34,415 nt of DNA from Comamonadaceae bacterium (lineage in GTDB: Bacteria > Pseudomonadota > Gammaproteobacteria > Burkholderiales > Burkholderiaceae_C): positions 1 to 34,415 of the forward strand of contig CANBWY010000024.1 in NCBI GenBank assembly GCA_947373245.1, given 5' to 3'. Positions within the stretch are counted from its first letter, which is position 1, and every line of letters starts with the position of its first letter. The translations under genes were made by a program, and so were the position numbers. The notes under the pieces were generated by a model. That model searched no databases, was not told where the DNA came from, and was given only the letters and a program-made list of their open reading frames with translations. Below, in pieces: positions 17,087 through 25,661 of this stretch.

Positions 17087-18163
17087 TCAGTGAGGGAAGG
17101 GCCACAGACGCAGCTTTTGTTTGCCCACACTCCACAACTTGGCCAAGCCATGTGGCTCGACGATCAAGAACCAAACAATCAAGGCACCAAAGATCATTTG
17201 TTCTGCATGCGTCAACACGGCGGTGTCAACAGGAATGCCCATCAACTCGCCCAACCAGGGCAGCGCATGATTGATGATGACGGGCAGCATCACGATGAAG
17301 CCCGCACCAAAAAAGCTGCCCATGATGGACCCCATGCCGCCCAAGATGACCATGAACAACAGCTGGAACGAACGGTCCACCGAGAACGCGGCGGGTTCCC
17401 AAGAGCCGAGGTAGACGAAGGCCCACAAAGCACCGGCCACACCCACAATGAACGAGCTCACCGCAAACGCACTGAGCTTGGCGTACATGGGGCGAATGCC
17501 AATCACGGCGGCGGCCACGTCCATGTCGCGAATGGCCATCCACTCGCGGCCAATGGCGCTGCGCACTAGGTTTTTTGCGAGCAAGCCAAACACCACCAAG
17601 AAGCTCAAGCAAAAGATGTATTTCTCGAACGGCGTGTTGATGGGAAACCCAAACACTTGCAAATCAGACACCGAGGCGGTGCCCGATGCTGAATCGTTGG
17701 TGAACCACTTGATGCGCAAGAACGCCCAATCACAAAAGAACTGTGCCGCCAGCGTGGCCACGGCCAAGTACAGGCCTTTCACCCGCAAGCTAGGAATGCC
17801 AAAGAACATACCCACCAAGGTGGCAAAGAAACCACCCATCAGCACAGACAGAATGAGTGGCATACCGTCGATACGCACAAAGAAGTTGTACGCGGCATAA
17901 GCCCCGACAGCCATGAAGGCACCCGAGCCCAAAGAAATCTGACCGCAGTAGCCCACCAAGATGTTCACACCCAAAGCGGCGAGCGACAAGATGAGGAAGG
18001 GAATCAAAATGGCACGCAACATGTACTCGTCAGCGAGCAGGGGCACGCCGATGAAGGCAAAGGCGATGAGCAACAACACGCCAATGCGGTCTTGCGTGAT
18101 CGGGAAGATTTGTTGGTCTTCCTTGTAGGTGGTTTTGAATTGACCGTTTTCTCTGTAAAACAT
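17087..18163 (-). CDS. livM: Liv-type ABC transporter permease (LivM)
   Basis: Second membrane subunit of the importer. The 358 residues contain roughly eight to ten hydrophobic segments, the family segment LSLAALGVNILVGYCGQISL with GSGAFMAVGAYAAY following, and the cytoplasmic coupling region SAIGREWMAIRDMDVAAAVIGI, which contacts the ATPases. A late GGMGSIMGSFFGAGFIV is also typical. The start at 18163 (MFYRENGQ) has AAGGAAG upstream; a longer open frame overlaps livH and lacks support. It begins 11 bases after the livH stop. Substrate is set by the binding protein and remains unknown. Confidence 0.93.
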   Translation of the reverse strand: MFYRENGQFKTTYKEDQQIFPITQDRIGVLLLIAFAFIGVPLLADEYMLRAILIPFLILSLAALGVNILVGYCGQISLGSGAFMAVGAYAAYNFFVRIDGMPLILSVLMGGFFATLVGMFFGIPSLRVKGLYLAVATLAAQFFCDWAFLRIKWFTNDSASGTASVSDLQVFGFPINTPFEKYIFCLSFLVVFGLLAKNLVRSAIGREWMAIRDMDVAAAVIGIRPMYAKLSAFAVSSFIVGVAGALWAFVYLGSWEPAAFSVDRSFQLLFMVILGGMGSIMGSFFGAGFIVMLPVIINHALPWLGELMGIPVDTAVLTHAEQMIFGALIVWFLIVEPHGLAKLWSVGKQKLRLWPFPH

Positions 18164-18174
18164 GTTTTTCTTCC

Positions 18175-19104
18175 TTACACGCGGTCGATGATTTTTTCGC
18201 CGAACAAGCCTTGTGGACGCACCAACAAGAAGCCCAAGGCCAACACATATGCAAACCAAATCTCAATGCCGCCGCCCACATAGGGGCCAAGGAACACTTC
18301 AGACAATTTCTCACCCACACCGATGATCAAGCCACCAATGATGGCGCCTGGCACTGAGGTCAAGCCGCCCAAGATGACGACTGGCAAAGCACGCATCGCC
18401 ACGGTTGACAGCGAGAACTGCACGCCCAGTTTGGAGCCCCAAATCATGCCGGCCACCAAGGCCACCACGCCGGCCACGCACCACACGATGACCCAAATGC
18501 GGTTGAGTGGAATGCCAATCGACTGTGCGGCTTGGTGGTCGTCCGCCACGGCGCGCAGGGCACGACCTGTCGTGGTTTTTTGGAAAAACACACTCAACAA
18601 AGCCACCAAGGCTGCTGCAATGAAAGCGGCCACCAAATCTTCTTGGTTGATCATGATGCCGCCATCAAAGGTGGACTCCATGAGCATCAAGGGCTCTTTG
18701 GGCATGCCCACGTCAATTTTGTAAATGTCGCTGCCAAAGATGGATTGGCCCAAACCGTCTAGGAAGTAAGTGATGCCCAAGGTGGCCATCAACAAGGTGG
18801 TGCCTTCTTGGTTGACCAAGTGACGGAGGACCAAAAATTCGATCACCCACGCCACAACAAACATCACCGCGGCAGCACCTGCAAAGGCGAGCACATTGAC
18901 CAACACAAAGTTGTGGATGCCGAGGTAGGCGGGGACCCACTCCCCCAAGCGGGCCATGGCCAACGCAGCAAACAACACCATCGCACCTTGCGCAAAATTG
19001 AACACACCCGAGGCTTTGTAAATCAAGACGAAGCCGAGGGCTACGAGCGAATACAACATGCCGGCCATGAGGCCGCCAAAAAGGGTTTCAAGAAAAAATG
19101 CCAT
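18175..19104 (-). CDS. livH: Liv-type ABC transporter permease (LivH)
   Basis: First membrane subunit of the importer. The 309 residues open with GLMAGMLYSLVALGFVLIYK and then ASGVFNFAQGAMVLF, the classic LivH N-terminus. Later segments are TTTGRALRAVADDHQAAQSIGI, the ATPase-coupling loop, and VVILGGLTSVPGAIIGGLIIG near the C-terminus. The ATG at 19104 is preceded by AAGGAC. The open frame extends 22 codons upstream into livG but has no membrane or signal features there. It ends 11 bases before livM starts, in keeping with tight operon packing. Confidence 0.93.
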   Translation of the reverse strand: MAFFLETLFGGLMAGMLYSLVALGFVLIYKASGVFNFAQGAMVLFAALAMARLGEWVPAYLGIHNFVLVNVLAFAGAAAVMFVVAWVIEFLVLRHLVNQEGTTLLMATLGITYFLDGLGQSIFGSDIYKIDVGMPKEPLMLMESTFDGGIMINQEDLVAAFIAAALVALLSVFFQKTTTGRALRAVADDHQAAQSIGIPLNRIWVIVWCVAGVVALVAGMIWGSKLGVQFSLSTVAMRALPVVILGGLTSVPGAIIGGLIIGVGEKLSEVFLGPYVGGGIEIWFAYVLALGFLLVRPQGLFGEKIIDRV

Positions 19105-19114
19105 GTTCTTGTCC

Positions 19115-19897
19115 TTAGTGTGAAGTGCCGAGGTAGGCGCTGATGACTTCCTCGTTGTTGCGCACCTCATCGGGGGTGCCGTCGCCGATCTTCTTGCCGT
19201 AGTCGAGCACGACCACGCGATCAGAAATATCCATCACCACACCCATGTCGTGTTCGATCAACACGATGGTGGTACCGAACTCGTCGTTCACATCCAAGAT
19301 GAAGCGACACATGTCTTGCTTTTCTTCGACGTTCATGCCGGCCATGGGTTCGTCGAGCAACAACACTTGCGGCTCAAGCGCCAGCGCACGGCCCAAGTCG
19401 ACGCGCTTTTGCAAACCGTAGGGCAGCTGGCCCACAGGTGTTTTGCGGAAGGCTTGAATTTCCAAAAAGTCGATGATGCGTTCGACTTTTTCGCGGTGCA
19501 CCATCTCTTCGTTTTCAGCGGGGCCAATGCGCAAGGCTTGCATGAAGATGTTGCTCTTCATGCGCAGGTTGCGCCCCGTCATGATGTTGTCGAGCACACT
19601 CATGCCTTTGAACAAGGCCAAGTTTTGAAAGGTGCGTGCAATGCCCATGGTGGCCACTTGGTGGCTGTCCATGTGACCAAAGGTCTGGCCACGGAAGGTG
19701 ATGGCGCCTTCTTGGGGTGCGTACACGCCATTGATGCAGTTGAGCATCGAGCTCTTACCCGCGCCGTTGGGGCCAATGATGGCGCGCACTTCATGCTCTT
19801 TGACGTTGAACGAAATGTCGGTCAGCGCCTTGACGCCACCGAAACGTAAACTGATGTTTTTGACGTCCAAGATGACGTCGCCGATTTTCTTGCTCAT
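19115..19897 (-). CDS. livG: Liv-type ABC transporter ATP-binding protein (LivG)
   Basis: First ATPase of the importer. The 260 residues include Walker A GPNGAGKS, ARTFQNLALFKGMSVLDNIM (LivG Q-loop region), a signature reading LPYGLQKRVDLGRALAL instead of the canonical LSGGQ, as is usual for LivG, Walker B VLLLDEPMAGMN, and an EHDMGVVMDISD switch. The ATG overlaps the stop codon of the upstream acyl-CoA ligase by four bases (ATGA), so ligase and transporter are translationally coupled. This tight link is good evidence that the ligase works on what the transporter imports. Confidence 0.94.
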   Translation of the reverse strand: MSKKIGDVILDVKNISLRFGGVKALTDISFNVKEHEVRAIIGPNGAGKSSMLNCINGVYAPQEGAITFRGQTFGHMDSHQVATMGIARTFQNLALFKGMSVLDNIMTGRNLRMKSNIFMQALRIGPAENEEMVHREKVERIIDFLEIQAFRKTPVGQLPYGLQKRVDLGRALALEPQVLLLDEPMAGMNVEEKQDMCRFILDVNDEFGTTIVLIEHDMGVVMDISDRVVVLDYGKKIGDGTPDEVRNNEEVISAYLGTSH

Positions 19898-21840
19898 GCT
19901 GCTTTCCCCACAGGCGCGAAGGTTTTGGCGTCAGACAGTTTGAGCGTGGCGCTCACGCTGCCGGTGCGTCCATCTTCAAACTTCACTTGGGTTTGAATGA
20001 ATTGCTCAGTTGCGCCGTTGTAGAGCGCATCGACCAAAGCCTCGTATTTTTCGGCGATGAAGCCGCGACGCACTTTGTTGGTTCGGGTCAACTCACCATC
20101 GTCGGCATCGAGTTCTTTGTGCAAGACCAAGAAACGGCTCACTTGGCTGCCGGCCAGCAGTTCGTCAGCGGCTAAGTCGGCGTTGACTTTTTCAACGCAC
20201 TCTTTGATCAAGCCGTACACCTCTGACTTTTGCGCCAAGTCGGTGTAGCCTGCATAAGGCAAGTTGCGGCGCTCGGCCCAGTTACCGACGGCATCAAAGT
20301 CAATGTTGATCATCACGCACACTTTTTCGCGTTGGTCGCCATAGGCCACCACCTCTTTGATGTGCGGGAAGAACTTGAGCTTGTTCTCGACGTACTTGGG
20401 CGCAAACATGGCACCGTTGTTGGCGCCGCCTTTGATGCGGCCCACGTCTTTCACGCGGTCAATGATTTTCAAATGCCCGTGTGCATCCAAGAAGCCCGCG
20501 TCGCTGGTGTGGTACCAGCCATCAGCCGTGAGCACTTCGGCAGTGGCTGCATCGTTCTTGTAATAGCCTTTGAGCAAGCCGGGCGACTTGACCAAAATTT
20601 CGCCGTTGTCGGCCACTTTGATTTCTACGCCCGCGCAAGGCACGCCCACCGTGTCGGCACGTGCTTCGTGGTCGGGCTGCAAGCAGACAAACACGGCAGT
20701 TTCGGTAGAGCCGTAGAGTTGCTTCAAGTTCACCCCGATGGCGCGGTAGAAGCTAAACAAATCGGGGCCAATCGCCTCACCCGCGGTGTAGGCCACGCGC
20801 ACACGGCTCATGCCAAGGTTGTTGCGCAACGGGCCGTATACAAAGAAGTTACCCAAGGCGTAGAGCAAACTGCCGACCAAGCCAATCGACTGGCCACTCA
20901 TTTTGGCGGGGCCGTATTGACGCGCCACGTCCATGAAGAAATGGAACATGCCGCGTTTGATGGCACCCGCGTCTTCCATGCGAATCATCACGCTGGTGAG
21001 CAAACCTTCAAACACGCGCGGTGGCGCGAAGTAGTAAGTGGGCCCGACCTCTTTCAAGTCGATGGTGACAGTGGCGGCTGACTCAGGGCAATTCACCACG
21101 TAGCCGCAATAGAGCCATTGGGCGTAGCTGAAAATGTTCTGGCCAATCCATGCGGGTGGCAAATAGGCCAACACGTCTTCGTGTGAGGTGAGCTTGTCAA
21201 ACAAAGCGCCCGCTTCGGCCCGGTTGATCAACGCGTTGTGTGTGTGCACCACGCCTTTGGGGTTGCCTGTGGTGCCAGAGGTGAAAAACATGGCTCCCAC
21301 GTCGTCGGGGTGCGCCTTCTCCACTTCGTGTACATAGAAGTCGGGATGCTGCTTGGCGAACACTTCGCCAGCAGCCAACAACTCTTCGAGCGAAGCCAAA
21401 CCGGGCTCATCGTATTTGCGCAAGCCACGTGGGTCGTCAAAAAAGATGCGCGCGATGTGTGGGCATTGCGCGCGAATCTCCAGCAGTTTGTCCACTTGCT
21501 CTTGGTCTTCCACCACGCAAAAGCGTACTTCGGCGTTGTTGAGCGGAAACACGCACTCGGGACCTGCGGCATCTTGGTACAAAGGGATGGGGATGGCGCC
21601 CAAGGATTGCGCGGCCAACATGGTGGCGTACAGGCGCGGTCGGTTGGAGCCAATGACCACCAAGTGTTCACCACGCGTCAACCCGGCTTGATGCAAGCCG
21701 CACGCCATGTGCATCACCATCTGGGCCATGTCGGCCCATGATGTGGTTTGCCAAATGCCGTATTCCTTCTCACGCATGGCAGGCGCTTGGGGGCGCTCGC
21801 TGGCATGCTTGAGTAACAGTCGAGGAAACGTGGTCTGCAT
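19894..21840 (-). CDS. Long-chain-type acyl-CoA ligase (AMP-binding), first gene of the Liv operon
   Basis: Adenylate-forming enzyme that activates a carboxylic acid to its CoA thioester using ATP. The 648 residues contain the ATP loop TSGTTGNPKG at 187-196, YGSTE at 376-380 and DRVKDVGRIKGG from 461. At the usual TGD motif it reads TSD (445-447), a mild departure. Length and the DRxKD motif fit the long-chain/very-long-chain (FadD/bubblegum-like) group rather than PaaK or benzoate ligases. There is no signal peptide, so it is cytoplasmic, perhaps at the inner face of the membrane. It overlaps livG by four bases. The substrate could be a fatty or aromatic acid. Confidence 0.9.
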   Translation of the reverse strand: MQTTFPRLLLKHASERPQAPAMREKEYGIWQTTSWADMAQMVMHMACGLHQAGLTRGEHLVVIGSNRPRLYATMLAAQSLGAIPIPLYQDAAGPECVFPLNNAEVRFCVVEDQEQVDKLLEIRAQCPHIARIFFDDPRGLRKYDEPGLASLEELLAAGEVFAKQHPDFYVHEVEKAHPDDVGAMFFTSGTTGNPKGVVHTHNALINRAEAGALFDKLTSHEDVLAYLPPAWIGQNIFSYAQWLYCGYVVNCPESAATVTIDLKEVGPTYYFAPPRVFEGLLTSVMIRMEDAGAIKRGMFHFFMDVARQYGPAKMSGQSIGLVGSLLYALGNFFVYGPLRNNLGMSRVRVAYTAGEAIGPDLFSFYRAIGVNLKQLYGSTETAVFVCLQPDHEARADTVGVPCAGVEIKVADNGEILVKSPGLLKGYYKNDAATAEVLTADGWYHTSDAGFLDAHGHLKIIDRVKDVGRIKGGANNGAMFAPKYVENKLKFFPHIKEVVAYGDQREKVCVMINIDFDAVGNWAERRNLPYAGYTDLAQKSEVYGLIKECVEKVNADLAADELLAGSQVSRFLVLHKELDADDGELTRTNKVRRGFIAEKYEALVDALYNGATEQFIQTQVKFEDGRTGSVSATLKLSDAKTFAPVGKAA

Positions 21841-21862
21841 TCCTTGTCCTTGCTTATTAAAA

Positions 21863-21872
21863 GTTGATCAAC
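21863..21872. promoter_or_regulatory. GTTGATCAAC palindrome upstream of the ligase-Liv operon
   Basis: A perfect 10-bp palindrome 22 bases before the ligase ATG. A related TTGATCA recurs at 22005-22011, seven bases before the divergent regulator gene. The shared core makes both candidates for the Crp/Fnr-type regulator encoded next door, but spacing differs from the classical FNR site (TTGAT-N4-ATCAA). Confidence 0.35.
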
Positions 21873-21929
21873 GATCACTGTCACCCGTGAGACGTCTGAG
21901 CGATGTTGTGCGAGATCGTAAGCATTGGT

Positions 21930-21959
21930 TTGACGCCAAGTTGTCATTTCGACGACAAT
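21930..21959 (+). promoter_or_regulatory. Candidate promoter of the Crp/Fnr-type regulator
   Basis: TTGACG at 21930-21935 and GACAAT at 21954-21959, with an 18-base spacer, fit a moderate housekeeping promoter on the plus strand, giving a leader of about 50 bases before the start at 22018. Imperfect inverted repeat TTGTC-N8-GACAA at 21941-21958 overlaps the -10 element and could be an operator. Confidence 0.4.
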
Positions 21960-22017
21960 CTAGGGTAGACACTTAGCAGTGATTACCCCAATAAAAATTT
22001 AGCCTTGATCAGAATTT

Positions 22018-22725
22018 ATGGCACAAGCACCCAGTGTTTATCAGCGCCGACGCGGCGCTAGCGCCGCAGAGCTGGCACAAATTCCATGGCTGGCGTTGCT
22101 CACCCCGAGTGAACGCAAACGCATCGAGCCCCAAGTGGTGGTGAGCGATCCGGGCCCCGGTGACTACGTGTGTCGCATGGGCCGCCCAGCCACATACTGG
22201 TTTGGCGTGGTGGAGGGCTTGTTGAAGATGAGCACCGACAGCCCCAGTGGCCGCTCCATCACTTTCACGGGCGTGCCGCCCGGCGGCTGGTTTGGCGAAG
22301 GCACGGTGATCAAGCGCGAGAGCTACCGCTACAACATCTCGGCTTTGCGACGCAGTGTGGTGGCTGGCTTGCCTATTGACACGTTTCATTGGCTGCTCGA
22401 CAACTCGATTGGCTTTAACCGCTTTGTGATGAATCAACTCAACGAACGATTGGCACAGTTCATCGAAGCGCGTGAGATTGACCGCTCCAACGACCCCGAT
22501 GTGCGCGTGGCACGCAATTTGGCGGCACTGTTCAACCCCACGCTATTTCCGGGGGTGGGTGAAATGCTGCGCATCACACAGCAAGAGCTGGCTTATCTGG
22601 TGGGCCTGTCGCGCCAACGCGTGAACGTGGCGCTCAACACGCTCCAAGCGCAAGGCGCGATTCGCATTGAGTACGGCGGCATGCGCGTGCTGAACTTAGC
22701 GGCGCTGCGCGCGAGCGGCACTTAG
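22018..22725 (+). CDS. Crp/Fnr-family transcriptional regulator
   Basis: Cytoplasmic DNA-binding regulator. The 235 residues have a cyclic-nucleotide-binding-like beta-roll (about 35-130; segment GVVEGLLKMSTDSPSGRSIT and GGWFGEGT), a long dimer helix around 135-165, and a C-terminal winged helix with LRITQQELAYLVGLSRQRVN near 190-209. There is only one cysteine (in YVCRMG), so an FNR-type iron-sulfur cluster is excluded. It lies back to back with the ligase-Liv operon and is the best candidate for its regulator; Crp/Fnr proteins such as AadR and HbaR control aromatic acid genes in Rhodopseudomonas. No strong ribosome-binding site is visible before the ATG. Confidence 0.88.
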   Translation: MAQAPSVYQRRRGASAAELAQIPWLALLTPSERKRIEPQVVVSDPGPGDYVCRMGRPATYWFGVVEGLLKMSTDSPSGRSITFTGVPPGGWFGEGTVIKRESYRYNISALRRSVVAGLPIDTFHWLLDNSIGFNRFVMNQLNERLAQFIEAREIDRSNDPDVRVARNLAALFNPTLFPGVGEMLRITQQELAYLVGLSRQRVNVALNTLQAQGAIRIEYGGMRVLNLAALRASGT

Positions 22726-22737
22726 AATTTGCTCCTT

Positions 22738-23595
22738 ATGTCAGACACCCCCACAGAACTCACCCGCCTCAACAAACGCATGGCCGAACTCGGCCTGTGC
22801 TCACGCCGCGAGGCCGACGCGTGGATCGATCAAGGCTGGGTGCTGGTCAACGGTCGCCCAGCGGAAATGGGCGTCAAAGTCGGCCCGAATGACCGCGTTG
22901 AGGTTGATCCGCGTGCCACAGGCCACCAAGACACACAAGTCACTGTTTTGCTGCACAAACCCATGGGCTATGTGAGCGGACAAGCCGAAGACGGGCATGA
23001 GCCCGCGATTGTGTTGATTAACCCTCGCACACATTGGGCCGGCGACTCGTCCAAACGACGCTTCACGCCTACACAGTTGCGCAGTCTCGCCCCTTCGGGC
23101 CGACTCGACATCGACTCCACAGGCTTGTTAGTTTTGACGCAAGACGGCCGCGTCGCACGCCAGCTGATTGGCGAAGACTCGGAGATGGAAAAAGAATATT
23201 TGGTGCGCGTGACCTACACCGGCCACGAAAACACCGCCGCGGCCACCGCAGCGTCTGCCACGTATGGCGGAAGAGCCAATCAACTCAGCGCGATTGGTGA
23301 CCACGACCGCGTGACCAACAACGTGCAAGCTGTGTTTCCGAAGGCCCAACTCGAACGCTTACGCCACGGCTTGAGCTTGGACGGCAAGCCCCTCAAACGC
23401 GCACAGGTCGAATGGCAAAACCCAGAGCAGCTTCGCTTTGTATTGACCGAAGGCAAAAAACGCCAAATTCGCCGCATGTGCGAACAAGTCGGCCTTCAAG
23501 TCGTGGGCCTCAAACGCATCCGCATTGGGCACGTGCAACTGGGTCAGCTGCCTGCGGGGCAGTGGCGTTACCTTGGTGCCCACGAGCGTTTCTAA
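22738..23595 (+). CDS. rluF: 23S rRNA pseudouridine synthase RluF-type
   Basis: RNA-modifying enzyme of the RsuA/RluB/E/F family converting uridine to pseudouridine, probably at position 2604 of 23S rRNA by analogy with E. coli RluF. The 285 residues have an N-terminal S4 RNA-binding domain (about 7-55, RLNKRMAELGLCSRREAD) and the catalytic motif GRLDIDSTG at 121-129 with Asp124. A GKKRQIRRMCEQVG segment is near the C-terminus, a hallmark of this family. The ATG at 22738 is preferred over a TTG three codons upstream. There is no clear ribosome-binding site. RluF rather than RluB or RluE is chosen on overall wording; the exact target uridine is not certain. Confidence 0.85.
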   Translation: MSDTPTELTRLNKRMAELGLCSRREADAWIDQGWVLVNGRPAEMGVKVGPNDRVEVDPRATGHQDTQVTVLLHKPMGYVSGQAEDGHEPAIVLINPRTHWAGDSSKRRFTPTQLRSLAPSGRLDIDSTGLLVLTQDGRVARQLIGEDSEMEKEYLVRVTYTGHENTAAATAASATYGGRANQLSAIGDHDRVTNNVQAVFPKAQLERLRHGLSLDGKPLKRAQVEWQNPEQLRFVLTEGKKRQIRRMCEQVGLQVVGLKRIRIGHVQLGQLPAGQWRYLGAHERF

Positions 23596-23624
23596 GTTGC
23601 GGTAATTTTCCGCGTTTTAGTCCT

Positions 23625-23651
23625 CTTGAAATTTTGGCCAACGCCCCACAT
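23625..23651 (+). promoter_or_regulatory. Sigma-32-type heat-shock promoter of htpG
   Basis: CTTGAA at 23625-23630 (followed by another A), a 13-base spacer, and CCCCACAT at 23644-23651. The established heat-shock consensus is CTTGAAA, 13-15 bases, CCCCATNT, so only one defined base differs. The expected start near 23658 lies 32 bases before the htpG ATG. The element overlaps the terminator hairpin of rluF. Confidence 0.85.
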
Positions 23652-23669
23652 CTTCGGGCGTTGTTTTTT
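23639..23669 (+). terminator. Intrinsic terminator of rluF
   Basis: CAACGCCC (23639-23646) pairs with GGGCGTTG (23656-23663) over a nine-base loop and is followed directly by six T at 23664-23669. It lies 43 bases after the rluF stop. Its left arm and loop contain the -10 element of the htpG heat-shock promoter. Confidence 0.85.
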
Positions 23670-23689
23670 GTAATTCTGTTTTTAAAACC

Positions 23690-25651
23690 ATGACCAAACA
23701 AACCCACTCCTTCCAAGCCGAAGTCTCGCAGCTGCTGCACCTTGTCACGCATTCGCTGTATTCCAACAAAGAAATCTTTTTGCGCGAACTGGTGTCCAAC
23801 GCGTCTGATGCCTGCGACAAGTTGCGCTACGAAGGCCTGAACAACGATGCGCTTTTTGAAGGCAACGCCGAACTTGAAGTGCGCGTGAGCTTTGACAAAG
23901 ACGCGCGCACCTTGACCATTGCCGACAACGGCATTGGCATGAGCCAAGAAGAAGCCATTGCCCACCTCGGCACGATTGCCAAGAGCGGTACGCGCGAATT
24001 CATGGGCAAACTCAGCGGCGACCAAAAGACCGACGCCAAAGACCAAGGTGCTTTGATTGGCCAATTTGGCGTGGGCTTTTATTCGGGCTACATCGTGGCC
24101 GATCGCATCACTGTCGAATCACGCCGTGCAGGCCTCAAGGCCAGCGAAGGCGTGCGTTGGAGCAGCACCGGCACAGGCGACTTTGAGGTGGAGAGCATCA
24201 CCCAAGCCGAACGCGGCACCAAGATCATCCTGCACCTGCGTGACGACGCCGAGGAATACCTGAGCGCTTGGAAACTCAAGTCTGTCATCAACAAATACTC
24301 TGACCACATCTCTTTGCCCATCCGGATGCGCAAAGAAGAATGGAAAGAGGGAGACGTCATCGAAGGTGACCCCTCAGGTGGTCATCAACCCGGCGAAATG
24401 GTGTTGACCGACGAATGGGAAACCATCAACCAAGCCAACGCGCTGTGGGCCCGCGCCAAAAAGGACGTGAGCGACGAGCAGCACGCCGAGTTCTACAAGC
24501 ACATCAGCCACGACTTTGAGCCACCTTTGGCTTGGAGTCACAACCGTGTGGAAGGCAGCACCGAGTACACACAGCTGCTCTACATCCCCGGCAAAGCGCC
24601 GATGGACTTGTTCAACCGCGACAAAAAAGCGGGCTTGAAACTGTATGTGAAGCGCGTGTTCATCATGGACGACGCAGAAGCGCTGATGCCCTCTTACCTG
24701 CGCTTCATCAAAGGCGTGGTGGACTCGGCCGATTTGCCACTGAACGTGAGCCGAGAGTTGCTACAAGAAAGCCGTGACGTCAAAGCCATTCGCGAAGGCA
24801 ACACACGCCGCGTTTTGGCTGTACTGGAAGACTTGGCCAAACACGATGTGCCTGCCGCTGACGCCAGCGACGAAGACAAAAAAGACGCCGGCAAATACAG
24901 CCAGTTCTACGCTCAGTTTGGCGCGGTGCTGAAAGAAGGTTTGGGCGAAGACTTTGCCAACAAAGACAAACTCGCCAAACTGCTGCGCTTTGCCAGCACC
25001 AGCACGGATGCGGTCAGCGTGTCGTTTGCCGACTACAAAGCGCGTATGAAAGAAGGCCAAGAAGCCATTTACTACATCACCGCCGACACCTTGGCTGCCG
25101 CCAAGAACAGCCCGCAGCTCGAAGTGTTCCGCAAAAAGGGCATCGAAGTCTTGTTGATGACCGACCGCGTGGACGAGTGGGCTTTGAACTTTGTGCAAGA
25201 GTTCGATGGCACACCGTTGCAGTCTGTGGCCAAAGGCGCGGTCGATTTGGGGTCGCTCCAAGACGAAGCTGAGAAGAAGGCGGCCGAAAACGCCGCCGAA
25301 GCCTTCAAGCCTGTGCTGGCCAAACTCAAGGAAGCGCTGAAAGACAAAGCCGACGACGTGCGCGTGACCACCCGCTTGGTCGATTCACCCGCCTGCTTGG
25401 TGGTGAAAGACCATGGCATGTCCATGCAACTGGCGCGCATGCTCAAACAAGCGGGCCAAGAAGCGCCAGAGATCAAGCCCGTACTGGAGGTAAATGCCGA
25501 CCATGCCTTGGTGAAGAAGCTCAGCGCCGAAGCCAACCCCCATTTCAACGACTTGGCGCACATCTTGTTCGACCAAGCTTTGTTGGCTGAAGGCGGTTTG
25601 CCTGAAGACCCTGCCGCCTATGTGAAACGGGTGAACGCGCTCTTGGTGTAA
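23690..25651 (+). CDS. htpG: Molecular chaperone HtpG (Hsp90)
   Basis: Bacterial Hsp90, an ATP-dependent cytoplasmic chaperone for client proteins under heat and other stress. In its 653 residues the N-terminal GHKL ATPase domain (about 1-220) shows [16 protein letters not shown] at 32-47, DNGIGM at 79-84 and GQFGVGFYS at 124-132. The middle domain carries the catalytic-arginine region [20 protein letters not shown], and a C-terminal dimerisation domain follows. There is no MEEVD tail, as expected in bacteria. Length is a little above the E. coli protein (624). The heat-shock promoter just upstream fits its stress role. No obvious ribosome-binding site precedes the ATG. Confidence 0.97.
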   Translation: MTKQTHSFQAEVSQLLHLVTHSLYSNKEIFLRELVSNASDACDKLRYEGLNNDALFEGNAELEVRVSFDKDARTLTIADNGIGMSQEEAIAHLGTIAKSGTREFMGKLSGDQKTDAKDQGALIGQFGVGFYSGYIVADRITVESRRAGLKASEGVRWSSTGTGDFEVESITQAERGTKIILHLRDDAEEYLSAWKLKSVINKYSDHISLPIRMRKEEWKEGDVIEGDPSGGHQPGEMVLTDEWETINQANALWARAKKDVSDEQHAEFYKHISHDFEPPLAWSHNRVEGSTEYTQLLYIPGKAPMDLFNRDKKAGLKLYVKRVFIMDDAEALMPSYLRFIKGVVDSADLPLNVSRELLQESRDVKAIREGNTRRVLAVLEDLAKHDVPAADASDEDKKDAGKYSQFYAQFGAVLKEGLGEDFANKDKLAKLLRFASTSTDAVSVSFADYKARMKEGQEAIYYITADTLAAAKNSPQLEVFRKKGIEVLLMTDRVDEWALNFVQEFDGTPLQSVAKGAVDLGSLQDEAEKKAAENAAEAFKPVLAKLKEALKDKADDVRVTTRLVDSPACLVVKDHGMSMQLARMLKQAGQEAPEIKPVLEVNADHALVKKLSAEANPHFNDLAHILFDQALLAEGGLPEDPAAYVKRVNALLV

Positions 25652-25661
25652 AACAGGGTCC

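Noticed and set aside
17035-17151. Upstream extension of the binding-protein frame by 39 codons
   Set aside because: The signal peptide and AGGAGA site both point to the ATG at 17034; the extension overlaps livM and is Cys/Trp-rich.
18164-18259. Upstream extension of livM
   Set aside because: Overlaps livH and lacks a ribosome-binding site; the ATG at 18163 has AAGGAAG in place.
20230-21081. Plus-strand open frame (283 codons) opposite the acyl-CoA ligase
   Set aside because: Antisense shadow with no family features; the ligase motifs are unambiguous on the other strand.
21864-21878. Classical FNR site TTGAT-N4-ATCAA near the ligase start
   Set aside because: The second half is at the wrong spacing and reads ATCAC; the regulator also lacks the cysteines of FNR.
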